Source: Amaranthus tricolor | Lineage: Eukaryota; Streptophyta; Magnoliopsida; Caryophyllales; Amaranthaceae | NCBI RefSeq assembly: GCF_026212465.1 | Contig: NC_080049.1 | Location: forward strand, 13,973,439-14,037,438 | Direction: 5' to 3' | Length of the DNA stretch: 64,000 nucleotides | Shown: one piece after another, positions 11,501 to 22,969 of the stretch | Layout: each line of letters opens with the position of its first letter | How positions within the stretch are numbered: position 1 is the first letter of the stretch | Translations under genes and position numbers: made by a program | Notes under the pieces: generated by a model | The model's input: only the letters and a program-made list of their open reading frames with translations | What the model was told of the DNA's origin: nothing | Database searches by the model: none

Positions 11501-14255
11501 TCAATGAACAATAAACGATGAATAATGAACAATGGTTAATGATCAATGAAGAATGAACGACGATCAAGGAACAAGGATCAATGATCAAAGAACAATGAAC
11601 GATGAACAATGAACAAGGATCATTGATCATTGAAAAATGAACAATGTAAAAAGAATAAGGATCAATGATCAATGAAGAATGAAAGATGAACAATGAATAA
11701 GGATAAATGATCAATGAAGAAGGAACGACGAAGAATGAACAAGGATCAATTACCAATGACCAATGAATGATGAATATTGAACAAGAATCAATTATCATTG
11801 AAGAATTAACGATGTAGAATGAAAAAGGATCAATGATCAATGAAGAATGAACGATGCATAATGAACAAGGATCAATGATCAATGATGAATGAACGATAAA
11901 GAATGAACCAAGATCAAAGATCAATGAAGACTGAACAACGAAGAATGAATAAGGATCCATGATCAATGAAGAATTAACGATGAAGAATGAACAAAGATCA
12001 AAGATCAATGAAGAATGAAAGATGAAGAATGAACAAGGATCAAGGATTAATGAACAACAAAAGAGGAACAACGAACAAGGACTAATGATCAATGAACGAT
12101 GAATGATGAAGAATAAACAAGGATCAATGATCAATGAAGAAGGAACGATGAAGAATGAACAAGGATCAATGATCAATGAAGAATGAACGATGAAGAATGA
12201 GCAAGCATCAATGATGAATTAATAATGAACGATGAAGAATGAACAAGGATCAATGATCAATGAACAATAAACCATGAACAATGAATAAGAATTAATGATT
12301 AATGAACAATGAACCATGAACAATGAACAACGATCAATGATCATTGAAGAATGAACAGTGATCAATGATCAATGAAGAATGAACGATGAAGAATGACCAA
12401 GGATCAATGATCAATGAAGAATAATCGATGAATAATGAACAAGGATTATTGATCAATGAACAACGAACCATGAACAATGAACAAAGATCAATGATCATTG
12501 AAGAATGAATGATGAAGACTGAACAAGGATCAATGATCAAAGAAGAATGAACGAAGAAGAATAAACAAGGATCAATGATGAAGGAAGAATAAACGATGAA
12601 CAAGGAACAACGATTAATGATCAATGAACGATGAACGGTGAACAATGAACAAGGATCAATGATCATTGAATAATGAACGATGAAGAATGATCAAGGATCA
12701 ATGATCAATGAACAATGAACGATAAACAATGAACAATGATCAATGATCATTAAAAGAATGAGCGTTGAAGAATGAACAAGGATCAATGATCAATGAAGAA
12801 TGAACGATGAAGAATGAACAAGGATCAATGATCAATGAACAATGAACAATGAAGAATGAACAAGGATCAATGATCAATGATCAATGAAGAAAGAACGTTG
12901 AATAATGAACAATGATTAATGATCAATGAACAATGAACGATGAATAAAGAACAAGGATCAATGATCATTGACGAATGAACGATGAAGAATCTGCAAGGAT
13001 CAATGATCAATGAAGAATGAACGATGAAGAATGAACAAGGATCAATGATCAATTAAGAATGAACGATGAAGAATGAACTAGGATCAATGATCAATGACCA
13101 ATAAACGATGAACAATTAACAAGGATTAATGATCAATGAACAATGGACGATGAAGAATGATCAAGGATAATTGATAATTGAAGAATAAAAGATGAACAAT
13201 GAACAAAGATCAATTAGCAATGAACGATGAATGATGAACAAGGATCAATCATCATTAAAGATTGAACGGTGAGGAATGAACAAGGATCAATGATCAACAA
13301 AGAATAAACGATGAAGAATGAACACGGGTTATTGATCATTGAACAACGAACCATGAACAATTTAATGAACAAGGATCAATGATCATTGAAGAATGAATGA
13401 TGAAGACTGAACAAGGATCAATGATCAATGAAGAATGAACGATGAAGAATGAACAAGGATCAATGATCATTGAATAAAGAACGATGAAGAATGATCAAGG
13501 ATTAATGATCAATGAAAAATGAACAATGAACGATGAATTAGGAAGAATGATCAATGATCATTAAAAAATGAATGATGAAGAATGAACAAGGATCAATCAT
13601 CAATGAAGAATGAACGATGAAGAATGAACAAAAATCAATGATCATGATTAAGGATTAATGATCAATAAAGAATGAACGATGAAGATGGAACAAGGATCAA
13701 TGATCAATAATGAATGAAGGATGAAGAATGAAAAAAGATCAATGATGAATGAAGAATAAACGATCAACAATGAACAAGGATTAATGATCAATTAACAATG
13801 AACGATGAACAATGAACAAGGATCAATGATGATTGAAGAATTAACGATCAAGAATGAAAAAGGATCAATGATTAATGAAGAATGAAAGATGATGAATGAA
13901 CAAGGATCAAAGATCAATGAAGAATGAACGATGATGAATGAACAAGGATCAATTATCAATGAAGAATGAATGATGAAGAATAAACAAGAATCAATGATCA
14001 ATGAACAATAAACGATGAACAATTGACAAGGATTAATGATCAATAAACAATGAACGATGAACAATGAACAAGGATCAATGATCATTGAAGAATGAAATAT
14101 GAAGAATGAAAAAAGATTAACGATCAAGGAAGAGTGAACAATGAAGAATAAACAACGATCAATGATCAATGATCAATGAAGAATGAACGATGAAGAATAA
14201 ACAAGGATCAATCGTTAATGAACAATAAACGATGAACAATGAATTTGGATTAATG
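5585..14255. repeat. 42-bp minisatellite, copy A (about 8.7 kb, about 200 units)
   Basis: A head-to-tail array of a degenerate 42-bp unit. The unit is three 14-mers: AATGAACAAGGATC, then AATGATCAATGAAG, then AATGAACGATGAAG. Each 14-mer is in turn two variants of a heptamer close to AATGAAC. Variants differ mainly by substitutions, for example AATAAAC for AATGAAC, and by occasional loss or gain of one 7- or 14-bp block. The plus strand is A/G-rich and poor in C and T. Because 42 is 14 codons and one minus-strand frame lacks stops, long minus-strand open frames arise (the longest is 423 codons at 10905-12176) with the 14-residue repeat IIDPCSFFIVHSSL. They show frequent breaks and no start or codon signal, so I treat them as by-products. 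Units near 8400-9270 and 10140-10800 look the most regular. Confidence 0.95.
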
Positions 14256-15269
14256 ATATTGACTTCCATTGGAGATTAGGAATTGACGGACATTCGATAC
14301 ACTACAAATAAAATAGTGTCAATTATGACATGATTTTGTTAACACTTTATGGAAGTGTCATAAGTCCAAAAATACAAGTGACAATTACAAATGACCTGAA
14401 TTAAAGATGACACTTATATGTAATACCAATACAACTGTATAGTATTTCTTAGCTTTTATACGTTAAAAAAACAAAAAATAATTATATACAAATACGCAGA
14501 TAATATCATTGCTATTTCAAACATCGGTTTGGCATTTCAAACAAAAATAAATTAAAATATACAAACCTTCCCTAATACTTCCCTCTTGGCAAACAATTGC
14601 ATTACAGTTCTATTTCAAACAAAACCCATGACAATTTCATTTCTGTCTCAAACTAAACCCACAATTTAATTTCTCTCTTAAAGCCAATCCACCATTTCAT
14701 CTTCATCTTCTCAAAACAAATGTAAGCTATACTTTAACCATCATTCTTCAATTTCAACGGATAATCACTGTTGTAAGTAGATAATTTCATTTCAATTGCA
14801 TTTTTCTTTGTTTTAAGCTATTATTTGATGTTTTATCTGATTTTAGGGTTTCTTTTGCATTATTTTGGTTTGAAATATGATTTAGCTTTACATAGTTAAA
14901 TAATTTAGTGTGAAATTGTTCGCCATTGTTGATTCTTTCATATACTGGGGGACCTGAGCTACATTTTGTCAAAGTTGTTTTGTAATGGTGGTTTGCGCAC
15001 ACCTCAATTTATGATATGAAATGTGATTTAGTTTTAGTAGAAATAATTTAGTATGAAATGTGATATAGGTTTGAATGATTTAGCAGATATAATTTATCAA
15101 TGAATATTTTCCAGTGCTCTCTGATTCGTGTTAAATTATAGTGTTGATGAAAATGCAAAACTAAAGCTAACTGGAAATTTGTATGTTGCCAATATGAGGC
15201 AATTGATTTCTGTATCTCTCATGCTTTTTATGACCTTTTTTTTTTAATTTCCTCTGCTTGTGTTGACAT

Positions 15270-15510
15270 CCAGGATTCTGCTATTATTGTGCTTAACAAG
15301 CGTCCAAAATTACCCGTGAAGATGATTGCTTAAGTGAGCATGTTTATATATGGCACTCGAGTGTATATGCTCATTCTTTTCTTACCAACTCGTACTGGAA
15401 TATTTGCCAGGGGAATTTACCTGTTCATATCAGCATGGATGCTTTAGCTGCTGCTGCATTAACGTATGATTATGAGGAAGGTCCGCAGTTGGTAAGTTTT
15501 CACCTCGATC
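15270..15510 (+). other. Possible captured or decayed exon, copy A
   Basis: An acceptor-like CCAG at 15272-15275 and a later stretch encoding MDALAAAALTYDYEEGPQL (about 15436-15492) followed by a GTAAGT donor at 15493 suggest an exon. The peptide is not recognised. The same exon-like end is kept in copy B (about 60381-60437). It could belong to the CACTA second gene or be captured host sequence. Weakly supported. Confidence 0.25.
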
Positions 15511-15810
15511 TAATTTATGTTAGAAAATATATTCTATTTAGTAGTATCATTGACTGCCAATGAGCTGCTGATATCTTATAATTAGGAAGCTTATTTTTTT
15601 GTATGACATTCATTAAACACATCAAAACGCAACACACCAACAATCTTCTCGCTATATGCTCCCATTTGCGTACTTTTTGAACACACTCTGTACCTGTTAT
15701 GTCGGTAGGTCTGCTTGTCACATACCTTCAATGCTGCACGTTGCGTGGATCAGCCTTCAGAATTGCTGCACTCACCCACTTCGACCCATAGCACCCTCAT
15801 GTCACCAACC

Positions 15811-15890
15811 TATCTGTCATACCCGAGTGTAGTGGCTTTGGTTTTGCTATATCTACATCGCAGCACACAGCAGGGGTAGCACTTCAAGTA
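15811..15890 (+). repeat. 80-bp insertion/deletion flanked by 8-bp direct repeats (copy A only)
   Basis: TATCTGTC stands at 15811-15818 and again at 15891-15898. Copy B has one TATCTGTC at the matching place and lacks the intervening 72 bp. No terminal inverted repeat is evident. Either copy B lost the block by slippage between the 8-mers, or copy A gained a small insertion with an 8-bp target duplication. Confidence 0.8.
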
Positions 15891-16502
15891 TATCTGTCCT
15901 TCCCCAAACATACTTGGTACCCACTAGTCACCACCCACAACCACGGCATGGACACAACCTCTATTAGCCTGCACTCCCTATTGGACCTATAGCAATGGTC
16001 ATACACAGCTACTTGTTACGATATAACGTTGTCTTCTCACTAAATTTCTGCGCACACCACAGAATAGCCGCAGAGCAGTTCTATATCTACTGTTGCTGCA
16101 CACGAGTAATTTACAATACTTGCATATTTCACAACAAAGAAACACAACAGTATAAGAGACACAATATTTGGATCGCACCCCCATCATATCATGGTGTATC
16201 TAAGCAATGACTTGGGCTAGTATAAATCTTTAAGATGTCACAGCAACAACGGCTTTCATGTTCTCAATTTTATCATGATTGGAGTAATTATGGTTATCTA
16301 GTGACACCTTTGCCCACGTACTAACCCTTACCTTTATACTAAAAAGAAAATTTTCCCCAAATCGGTATTGAGTTTTCAAATTTGATTTTATTTCTTATGT
16401 CAAATACTCCAGATTACGCAAAACAGTACGGAGTTCCTACTTCCTTGAATGTTTAGGTTAGAGCGAGCATGTAATTATTTCATTGATTTTAATTATTTCA
16501 CA

Positions 16503-17630
16503 GGTTTCAAAGGGAATGTTTAGGTTAGAGCAAGCATGTAATCTCGCACATCAGAACTCTCGACCAAAGATAGCTAGCAGTGTTGCTAATTCTGTTTCAC
16601 AAGTTTGAAAGGGAATGTTTAGGTCAGAGCAAGCATGGATCCTCGCACAACAAGGCTCTCGATCACAGAGAACTAGTACTGTTGCTATTCTTATTCAGGG
16701 CGTTCCTACTTCCTTGAATGTGAAACAAACATGGGGTATACCATCAAAATCACAACTTCCAGCTTCTTTTCCTAGTCGCTTAAGCACATTGCCGAACATT
16801 TCACCATTTTTACCTTCATTTTCCCAACCACCACCAAGTATAGCTCCAAATCAATCTTATGGTCACAATGGTCATTCATCTTCTTCATATGAGTCACAGT
16901 TTCAACCTGGAGTATCCTTAGGAGATTCATCCAAGTATGCTAATAATAAATCACAAACAAATGTATCTTCATCGCAACGAATTGACGATGGTTGTAGTGC
17001 TGATGAGGATGATGAGGTTGCATCAGTTTGAAGAATCCAATTGAGATAGTTGGTAATATTTTTTTTCTAATACTGTATTTATGTGCGGGCTATGTAGTTG
17101 ATTAATACACTAAGTTGCATGATAGCTTCTTAATTATAATGTGTACTTTTTAATTATGCTAATGGAAATCATATTGTGCTTTAGATGCAAATGGAGATTG
17201 CAAACTCAAGCATAACATGAAAGTCAGAGATGTCTATAAATTGCAAGAGGGTGAAAAGGTTGTAGTCCATGTCAATGAATATGGACAACCTATTGAAGAT
17301 GCTAGAAGAGTCTTAACTAGGTGGATGACAAAATTAGTGAAGCAACCAAATTTATGTCCTCCAGATGTTAAAGATTTCCATGAGCTAAAAGAAATTTGCG
17401 GTTGTCATCTACTAAGATTAGTTCGGGTACATAATTCTTTATGTTTGATGTCAAATTCATAATTTTTTTTGGTTTCTAACTCATGATTTCACATTCATTC
17501 TATTCTTATACTAACGGGTGAACTTGTGATATATGTGCAGGAGAGATTTTCTTTTCCTAATCAAGATAATGTAGACCGTGCTTTGTTATCTATGTTTGAT
17601 GCCAAATTCAGCAAAATAAGTATAAGATAA
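16503..17630 (+). pseudogene. CACTA second-gene (TNPA/Transposase_24-like) remnant, copy A
   Basis: Exon-like blocks are: one from an acceptor at about 16503 through 17031, with two diverged tandem copies of a piece encoding GMFR-x-EQA; 17185-17426, bounded by TTAG and GTAC; and 17541-17630, bounded by GCAG and a TAA stop. The last two join in phase to give VVHVNEYGQPIEDARRVLTRWMTK, then LVR-ERFSFPNQDNVDRALL. This resembles the conserved block of plant CACTA second-gene products (Transposase_24 and relatives), thought to bind subterminal repeats. The first block is Ser/Pro/Gln-rich and ends in an acidic tail (DEDDEVASV). A stop after the first GMFR copy and the lack of an N-terminal region indicate a broken gene. 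Part of 16615-17031 is open for 138 codons. Confidence 0.5.
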
Positions 17631-18010
17631 CAAAGAAACTTTACAAACTTTACATTTACATTTGATATGTTACATAAAAGCATTTTTCAATTTTATATTG
17701 TGCATATACTATTCAAATATTTAATTTCAATATCTATTTTTATTGTAGGATGATAGTATATTTACTTCTTAATGGAAGTATAGTTATATTAACAAATTTA
17801 AGTATCATAATTATTTATATAATGATAGCTCTAATCGTGAAGCTTTTAAATGTTATTAACAGTTATGTGACAATTGTAAGTGTCACCATTGTTGTGACAA
17901 TTAATGTGTTATATTTTAATTTGTGACAAGCTAATTTGTGACACTTCTTGCAAGTGTCACTAAATATTTTAGTGTCAAAATTAGGATGATAAGACCCATT
18001 TTACTAATGG

Positions 18011-18560
18011 GACTAATCACCACTTTAGATACTCTGGCGGATTGGCCAGTTACTCGAAATTCTTGATTATTCCATTTCCTAATGTTAGCAATGTATAGTG
18101 GTCAAATAGGATTATTTTCGTCCCCGAGCCTTTTACTTTTTTTTCATAATATGAGAATTAAAATTAATCCATGTTTATCTACTTTTATCTATGTGAGGTG
18201 GAAAAAAAAAAGTCTCTACTCTGCTACAAAATTTATTTTCACAATAAATGGTAAGTTGTGTCTGATAAAGAAAACTTACAGTTCTCATTCTTATGTAAGT
18301 TGATAGTTTGGTATCTGGGGTAACCATGAAAAACTATAACTTGTGTTTCGTATATTTGATGGGTTCTCTTTAAGCCTATGAAATGGTTTGAATGTTATGA
18401 ATAGAAAAGTTAAGTTGTAAATTGCAATATTCATAAGTGTAAAAGCCTTGCCTAATGTAACGATGATTTGTAATTTTTGTAATACTGGTAATTGTTATAT
18501 TGTGATTCATAATCTCAATGTGTGTAGCATGATGTGTGTGTGGATGGTTGAAATAAGAGG
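18011..18560. other. Spacer between CACTA remnant and copia LTR
   Basis: AT-rich DNA conserved in copy B (62895-63462). The small open frames on both strands have no recognisable domain. Confidence 0.4.
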
Positions 18561-19156
18561 TGTTATTAGTGTTCATGAAAGAAGAGTATGGTCAGAGTGT
18601 TTCACAAGCAGCTCAAATATATAGCTCGACCCTAGTTGCTGGTCGCTCGACTGGATGCAAGATGGCTCAACTGGGTCGACCAATGTACAGGAAGTCAAGT
18701 GCAACCTCTGTTCTTGGTTATTGTTTTGCACGTGTTCTATTTGTTATCCATCCTCAACTCTTAGCCTTATAAATGCTCATGGTAAACATCATTTGTATAT
18801 CATTTACATGGTAATCAAGAGAGAAACACATTGTAATCCTCTTGTAAGTGAGATTGATCTAGATAGAGAGGGAGCCACAAATTAGGGTTCTTGAGTAAAT
18901 TGGGGGTTTTCAATTACTCTTGTAAAATTTATAGTTTATTCATTCTCCATTGTTAGAATTGATTAGTGTATGTAATAAAAAACTAATCAATACAATTTTC
19001 TTCATTCATTGGGTGGGTTTTATAGTCTAATATCAATTGAGATTAAGATTTTTCCACCTTCCAATTCTTGGTGTGTTTGATTATTCTCTTTACATTTTGC
19101 AATCATCTTCATTCTTTGTAGTTGGAATCTTCATTTAAAGAGCATTTGCTCTAACA
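18561..19156 (+). mobile_element. Copia LTR, copy A (about 596 bp)
   Basis: The block begins TGTTATTAG and ends CTCTAACA, the TG...CA form expected of an LTR. It is followed directly by ATTGGTTTCAAGAGC, a variant of the methionine-tRNA primer-binding site used by plant copia elements. A TATA-like TATAAAT lies at 18768-18774. A gag frame follows downstream. No second LTR was found, so the element is truncated. The same LTR starts at 63463 in copy B, so its insertion predates the duplication. Confidence 0.65.
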
Positions 19157-19252
19157 ATTGGTTTCAAGAGCTTGAGTTGAGATCCTTAGGAAAATTAGAA
19201 TTCCATTGATTTGGGGTTTGTTTGGTCATTCTTGATTTGGTTCTTAGTAGCC

Positions 19253-20008
19253 ATGGGTGTTACAAAGTTTGAGATAGAGTTTTTTGATAGGAATTTTCAT
19301 TTTGGGTTATGGAAACTTAAGATGAAGTCTATCTTGGTGCAAAATAAATATGAGAAAGCTTTGTTGAGGAAGTCCCAGAAACCTCCAAGAATGTCCATGA
19401 AAGATTTTGAAGAGATGAATTTGAAGGCACTTTCCATAATATATTTGTGTCTATATAATAGTATACATAGACAGGTTGTAAAGGAGGAGATAACGGGGGG
19501 TGTTTGGTTGAAGCTTGAGTCATTGTACATGACTAAACCGGTGGCAAATCTCTTGCTATTGAGGAGTAAGCTTCATGATCTTCATATTGAGGAAGGTGGT
19601 TCTCTTAAAACACATATAGATGAATTTAATTCAATTGTGATGGGTTTGTCTAACCTTGACGTGAATCTTGATGATGAGGACTTTGCGATAAAATTGTTGT
19701 GCTCCCTACTTAAGGAGTACAAGCATTTTAGGGAGACAATCGTGTATCGGAAAGATGTGTTGACTCTTGAGGATGTAAAGGGAGATATAATGCAAAGGGA
19801 GTTGATTGAGAATCAATTGACTAAGAGTGAAAAATACTCATATGATGGTGAAGGCCTTGTAGTAATGGGTAGATCTAATGGGAAGGGTAGTTCTAAGTCT
19901 TGGGGCATAAATGCCATATGCTATAATTTTCAAAAGAAGGGCCATGTGAATAGGCATTGCCCGGTGAAGGGTAGGAACAAGGTGGAGTCATTTCTTTGTG
20001 TACCTTGA
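19253..20008 (+). pseudogene. Copia gag fragment with damaged zinc knuckle
   Basis: An open frame (the likely start is ATG 19253, MGVTKFEIEFFD) encodes about 250 residues with the UBN2-type gag order: an FDRNFHFGLWKLKM block, VWLKLESLYM, then SLKTHIDEFNSIV and DDEDFAIKLLCSLLKEY. It ends in a CCHC-type knuckle, CYNFQKKGHVNRHC, in which the second Cys is Phe. Gag forms the particle that packages the element RNA. The frame ends at 20008 and no protease, integrase or RT in this orientation follows, so only the 5' part of the element is left, downstream of the LTR at 18561. Confidence 0.7.
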
Positions 20009-20394
20009 AGGAATGGGTATCATATGCATGGAGTAATATGGTGGTTTTGATTGAAGATGGCATGGCAATGACGGGTAGCAATGTGATAGATCGAAGATGT
20101 GTCAACTTGGTTAGTAGGAATGCATTGGTGGAATGTGTCTTAAGTGTATTTATGAGATGTTTTTCATTGATATGAGGTTGTGGTATTATCAAGACTTTGT
20201 AGCTTGGGGTTCGGTTGTCTTGGGTAGGATCCTTGCTTCTATGGTTCCAATGGGCTTATGTTTAGAGTTATGGTGGTCTTTGATCGGGTTTGTGTTTGAG
20301 CTTGGCTCAAACTCATTTTCTTAGTTTCATATGTCATGTGCTTACTCCCTTTAAGGGAGGGGCACCTAAAAATTCTACTTTTTCTAACCAAAAT
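20009..20394. other. Decayed sequence after copia gag
   Basis: G/T-rich plus-strand text with no stable frame. It may be the continuation of the copia element, but no domain can be recognised. Confidence 0.3.
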
Positions 20395-21060
20395 TCACAC
20401 TGAAAACATGGTATAAAAATTGTTCTTTCTTGAAATCTCCAAGACTTTCGTCAAATGAGCCTCATGTTCCTCTCGATTCTTAAAGTATACTAAGATATCA
20501 TCAATAAAAAAAACTACAAACTTATCCAAATAAGGTTGAAATATCCTATTCATAAGGTCCATAAAAACAGCAGACGCATTCGTGAGTCCAAAGCGCATGA
20601 CAGTGAACTCATAATGGCCATACCTTGCTCGAAACGTTGTTTTTGCTATATCCTTCTATGTGATTTGTAATTAATGATAACCTTATCTCAAATCAATCTT
20701 TGACAATACTCCTACACCCCTAAGTTGATCAAATAAATCCTCAATTTTAGGAAGTAGATATATATTCTTCACCGTCACACTATTTAAATCTCTGTAATCA
20801 ATACATAGTTTCAACAACAAATAACACTGGGACTCCCAACAGCGATACACTAGGTCTTATATATCCTTTATTCAACAAATCCTCAAGTTGTACCTTCAAC
20901 TCTTGCAACTCGGTAGGTGCCATCCTATATAGTGCCTTTTAAATTGGTCATGTTCCCAAAACTAAATCAATCTTAAAGTCTAACTCTCTCACAGGTGGCA
21001 TCTTTGGAATCTTATCTGGAAATACATCAGCAAACTCCTTAACTACAAGTATCTCTCCTA
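20395..21060 (-). pseudogene. Ty3/gypsy reverse transcriptase fragment
   Basis: Minus-strand reading gives, in order from 21060 downward, KEFADVFPD, then [15 protein letters not shown] and [10 protein letters not shown], then [14 protein letters not shown] and KIDLR, and finally [12 protein letters not shown] and FIDDILVYF (20395-20598). These are the N-terminal fingers and palm of a gypsy RT, with the catalytic FIDD. The RPSVS block is typical of chromovirus-like elements. Stops and frameshifts interrupt it, and no RNase H or integrase follows, so this is a truncated relic, unrelated to the Athila element farther right. Confidence 0.65.
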
Positions 21061-21308
21061 TCTGGAAATACAATAGAATAATATTACTCGTCGTAATATA
21101 TATTACTTAGCCAACACTTATTAGTTATTAGTATATTGCTATATTATTAGTCGTATATTTTACTATATTATTAGTCGTATATTCCTTTTTGTTCCAGTTT
21201 AAAATTCCGACCAAAAATTAATTTAGTAGCAATTTAGTCGAAAATTCTCTGTTTTGAGTTAATCGAAAACTGTCAGTTGGAATTGCTTTGTTTTTTTTTT
21301 GGTAGTGT
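21061..21308 (-). mobile_element. CACTA-type MITE or element end (CACTACC terminus)
   Basis: On the minus strand the segment starts CACTACCAAAAAAAAAAC at about 21308 and contains CCGACCAAAAA and GTCGAAAA motifs nearby. This resembles a non-autonomous CACTA terminus. The opposite end and target duplication were not found. Confidence 0.35.
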
Positions 21309-21720
21309 AGCACGGTTAGAGAAAGAAAAGAACATTTTTCATATGTTCTTGAATTGAAGAGGATGTAAGATCTGATTTTCACTAAATTAAAACTTGGAAA
21401 AGTCTTGGAATAGGTTAGAAACAACCTTACACTCTTTTGTTGAAAATACTTTAATCTTTCCTAAAATCATTGTTTAAGGTCTAGTTTGAGTATTTGGTAA
21501 GTAAAAAACGCTTCTCAAATTTATTTTTAAAATGTTTTTATTTAAAATATATTGAATTGAATCATTGTTTAAGGAATTTTTTTTCTTATATTATATTAAA
21601 AAACAAGGAAAAATAATTACTTATTTTCTAATAAATGTAGAACTAATTAAGTTGGATGAAGATTTTGAATTTAAATCATTAATAAACTTTTTTTTAGTTT
21701 TTAACTTTCTCTTAAAATAT
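21309..21720. other. AT-rich DNA, nothing recognised
   Basis: Poly-T and AT-rich sequence. The open frame at 21565-21783 is low-complexity Phe/Ile/Lys-rich translation of AT-rich DNA. Confidence 0.4.
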
Positions 21721-22220
21721 ACGATTTACGTGGCAAGATCAAAACGTGCGATAAATTTCAAATTCATGTGTCATAATTTATAATACAATCCCATAATAGC
21801 TATTTACTCGTGACCTATAAGTCTTTATTTTCCATGATAAATATTTACCCGTGACATAATTGGTGGCACAAACTTTTTTGTCACGATAAATATTTAGCTG
21901 TAACATAATTTTTGGTACAAGTTTTTTGTTTGCCACAAAAAATTTCCCTTGGCATGATTTGTGGTGCAAGTGCTTGTTTGCCACGATATTAAATTACCTG
22001 TGGCACAAGTGTTTATTTGCCATGACATATATTTACCTGTGGCATAATTTGTGGCACAAGTGCATCTTTGCCACGATATATATTTACCTGTGGCAAAAAT
22101 TTTGTGTATGATTGTGATATTGTCTTAAAACCTATTTTTCCCGTGGCAAGATCAAAACTTGCCACAAATTTTAAATTCCCGTGGCATAAATAGTGGCATA
22201 AGTGACGATTTGTAGTAGTG
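21721..22220 (-). mobile_element. CACTA-type non-autonomous element end with subterminal repeats
   Basis: On the minus strand the terminus CACTACTACAAATCGTCAC begins at 22220. Next to it, at roughly 21790-22200, short phrases built on GTGGCATAATTTGTGGCAC and TTTGCCACGATA recur about every 50-60 bp in imperfect copies. Such motif-rich subterminal regions are typical of CACTA elements. No transposase is present and the other end is not clear. Confidence 0.45.
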
Positions 22221-22935
22221 GGGGCGACGTTAGTACCCAAATTGGCATATTCAGTACCCTCTTCAAAGAAATAGGAGTAGGCTAAATGTTAGTATATTAT
22301 GCCTCTATTTGAGTTTGTATGTTGTGTTGGTGTAGCTTGACTTTAGTTTCTACTAGGAGATGAAAGTGAAGTAGGCTGAATGTATATTTGCAGATTCACT
22401 ACCCTCTTCAAAACATATTGAATCAATAAAAGAATAAATTGTACCTCAGAGATCAACAATCAAGATGTCACTTTCATATTATTTCTTGACTCAATAAGCA
22501 AAGAGTTGTTGACTGTCATCCAAACACCAATTACCTGATGATATAACGAGATCACGGAACAAGAAGATAAGCTAGAAGAACTTATGGAAATGAACCAAAG
22601 TTTTCTTCAATGCACGGGCGTAAGCCATATTTCAATAGACACTGTCCTTTGAACAACACTCAAGTAAAAATTAACATTCAAACTCATGGGAGCTGGTGGT
22701 GGAAGCTGTGCATTGACATTGTTGCCAACGCGTAGTTTATTACTCCTAGTTTCTTTTTTGTATTGTCAAGTTTGGCATATCCTCTTGACTTAGAATGGGA
22801 TTTGTATAGCCTAAACATTTTTGAGATTTCTTGCTTGCCTCCCTTGCACATTTGGAGGTAAGCCCGAAATCTTAGGGTCCCAATTCCCTTGTATCTTGTT
22901 TTGATTATTAGGTAATACAAAAATTTATTCCCTCA
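22221..22935. other. Non-coding spacer
   Basis: A short phrase ACCCTCTTCAAA(G/A) occurs at about 22256 and 22400. No gene or element could be recognised. Confidence 0.35.

Positions 22936-22969
<34 letters not shown>
22936..22969. repeat. (AAT)n microsatellite
   Basis: About 11 uninterrupted AAT/ATA triplets, directly followed by AGCCACGC-rich CACTA subterminal DNA. Confidence 0.95.

Larger units (their letters stand above)
14300..18010 (+). mobile_element. CACTA (En/Spm-type) remnant, copy A, left end present
   Basis: A CACTACAAATAAAATAGTGTC terminus starts at 14300, and subterminal DNA on both sides is rich in short repeats containing GTGTCA or TGACA (14330-14410 on the left, 17870-17985 on the right). 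Between them lies a spliced remnant of a CACTA second gene (see the pseudogene entry here). No first-gene TNP2 transposase is present, and I could not find a right TIR ending in TAGTG with a 3-bp target duplication. The element is therefore truncated or internally deleted and not autonomous. The same remnant occurs in copy B. Confidence 0.6.
9977..19098 (+). repeat. Segmental duplication, copy A
   Basis: This segment matches the direct copy that starts at 43100 and continues to the window end at 64000. Shared landmarks are an irregular array unit (ATGATGAACAAACAAGG near 10050 and 43176), the array end and flank (14245 and 45485), the CACTA-type end (14300 and 45541), the two-exon block at 17185-17630 (62050-62495) and the copia LTR start (18561 and 63463). 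The two copies look nearly identical outside a few indels. The right limit in copy A is unknown because copy B runs off the window. Copy A keeps 668 bp (14710-15377) that copy B lacks. Confidence 0.92.

Noticed and set aside
5707..14169. Many minus-strand frames (60-423 codons) in the minisatellite as protein genes
   Set aside because: They are translations of a 42-bp unit that lacks stops in one frame. They break often and have no domain or conserved start.
5585..14255. CRISPR array
   Set aside because: The repeats are contiguous and degenerate with no unique spacers, and the context is plant DNA.
5585..14255. Telomeric or interstitial telomere repeat because of the heptamer period
   Set aside because: The heptamer is near AATGAAC, not TTTAGGG or a close variant.
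15515..16210. Small frames conserved in both duplicates (for example 15515-15721 and 15995-16210)
   Set aside because: Conservation follows from the recent duplication. No domain, no codon signal, and both strands are open in places.
18082..18885. Short plus-strand frames as genes
   Set aside because: They lie in a spacer and a copia LTR, have no domain, and overlap in several frames.
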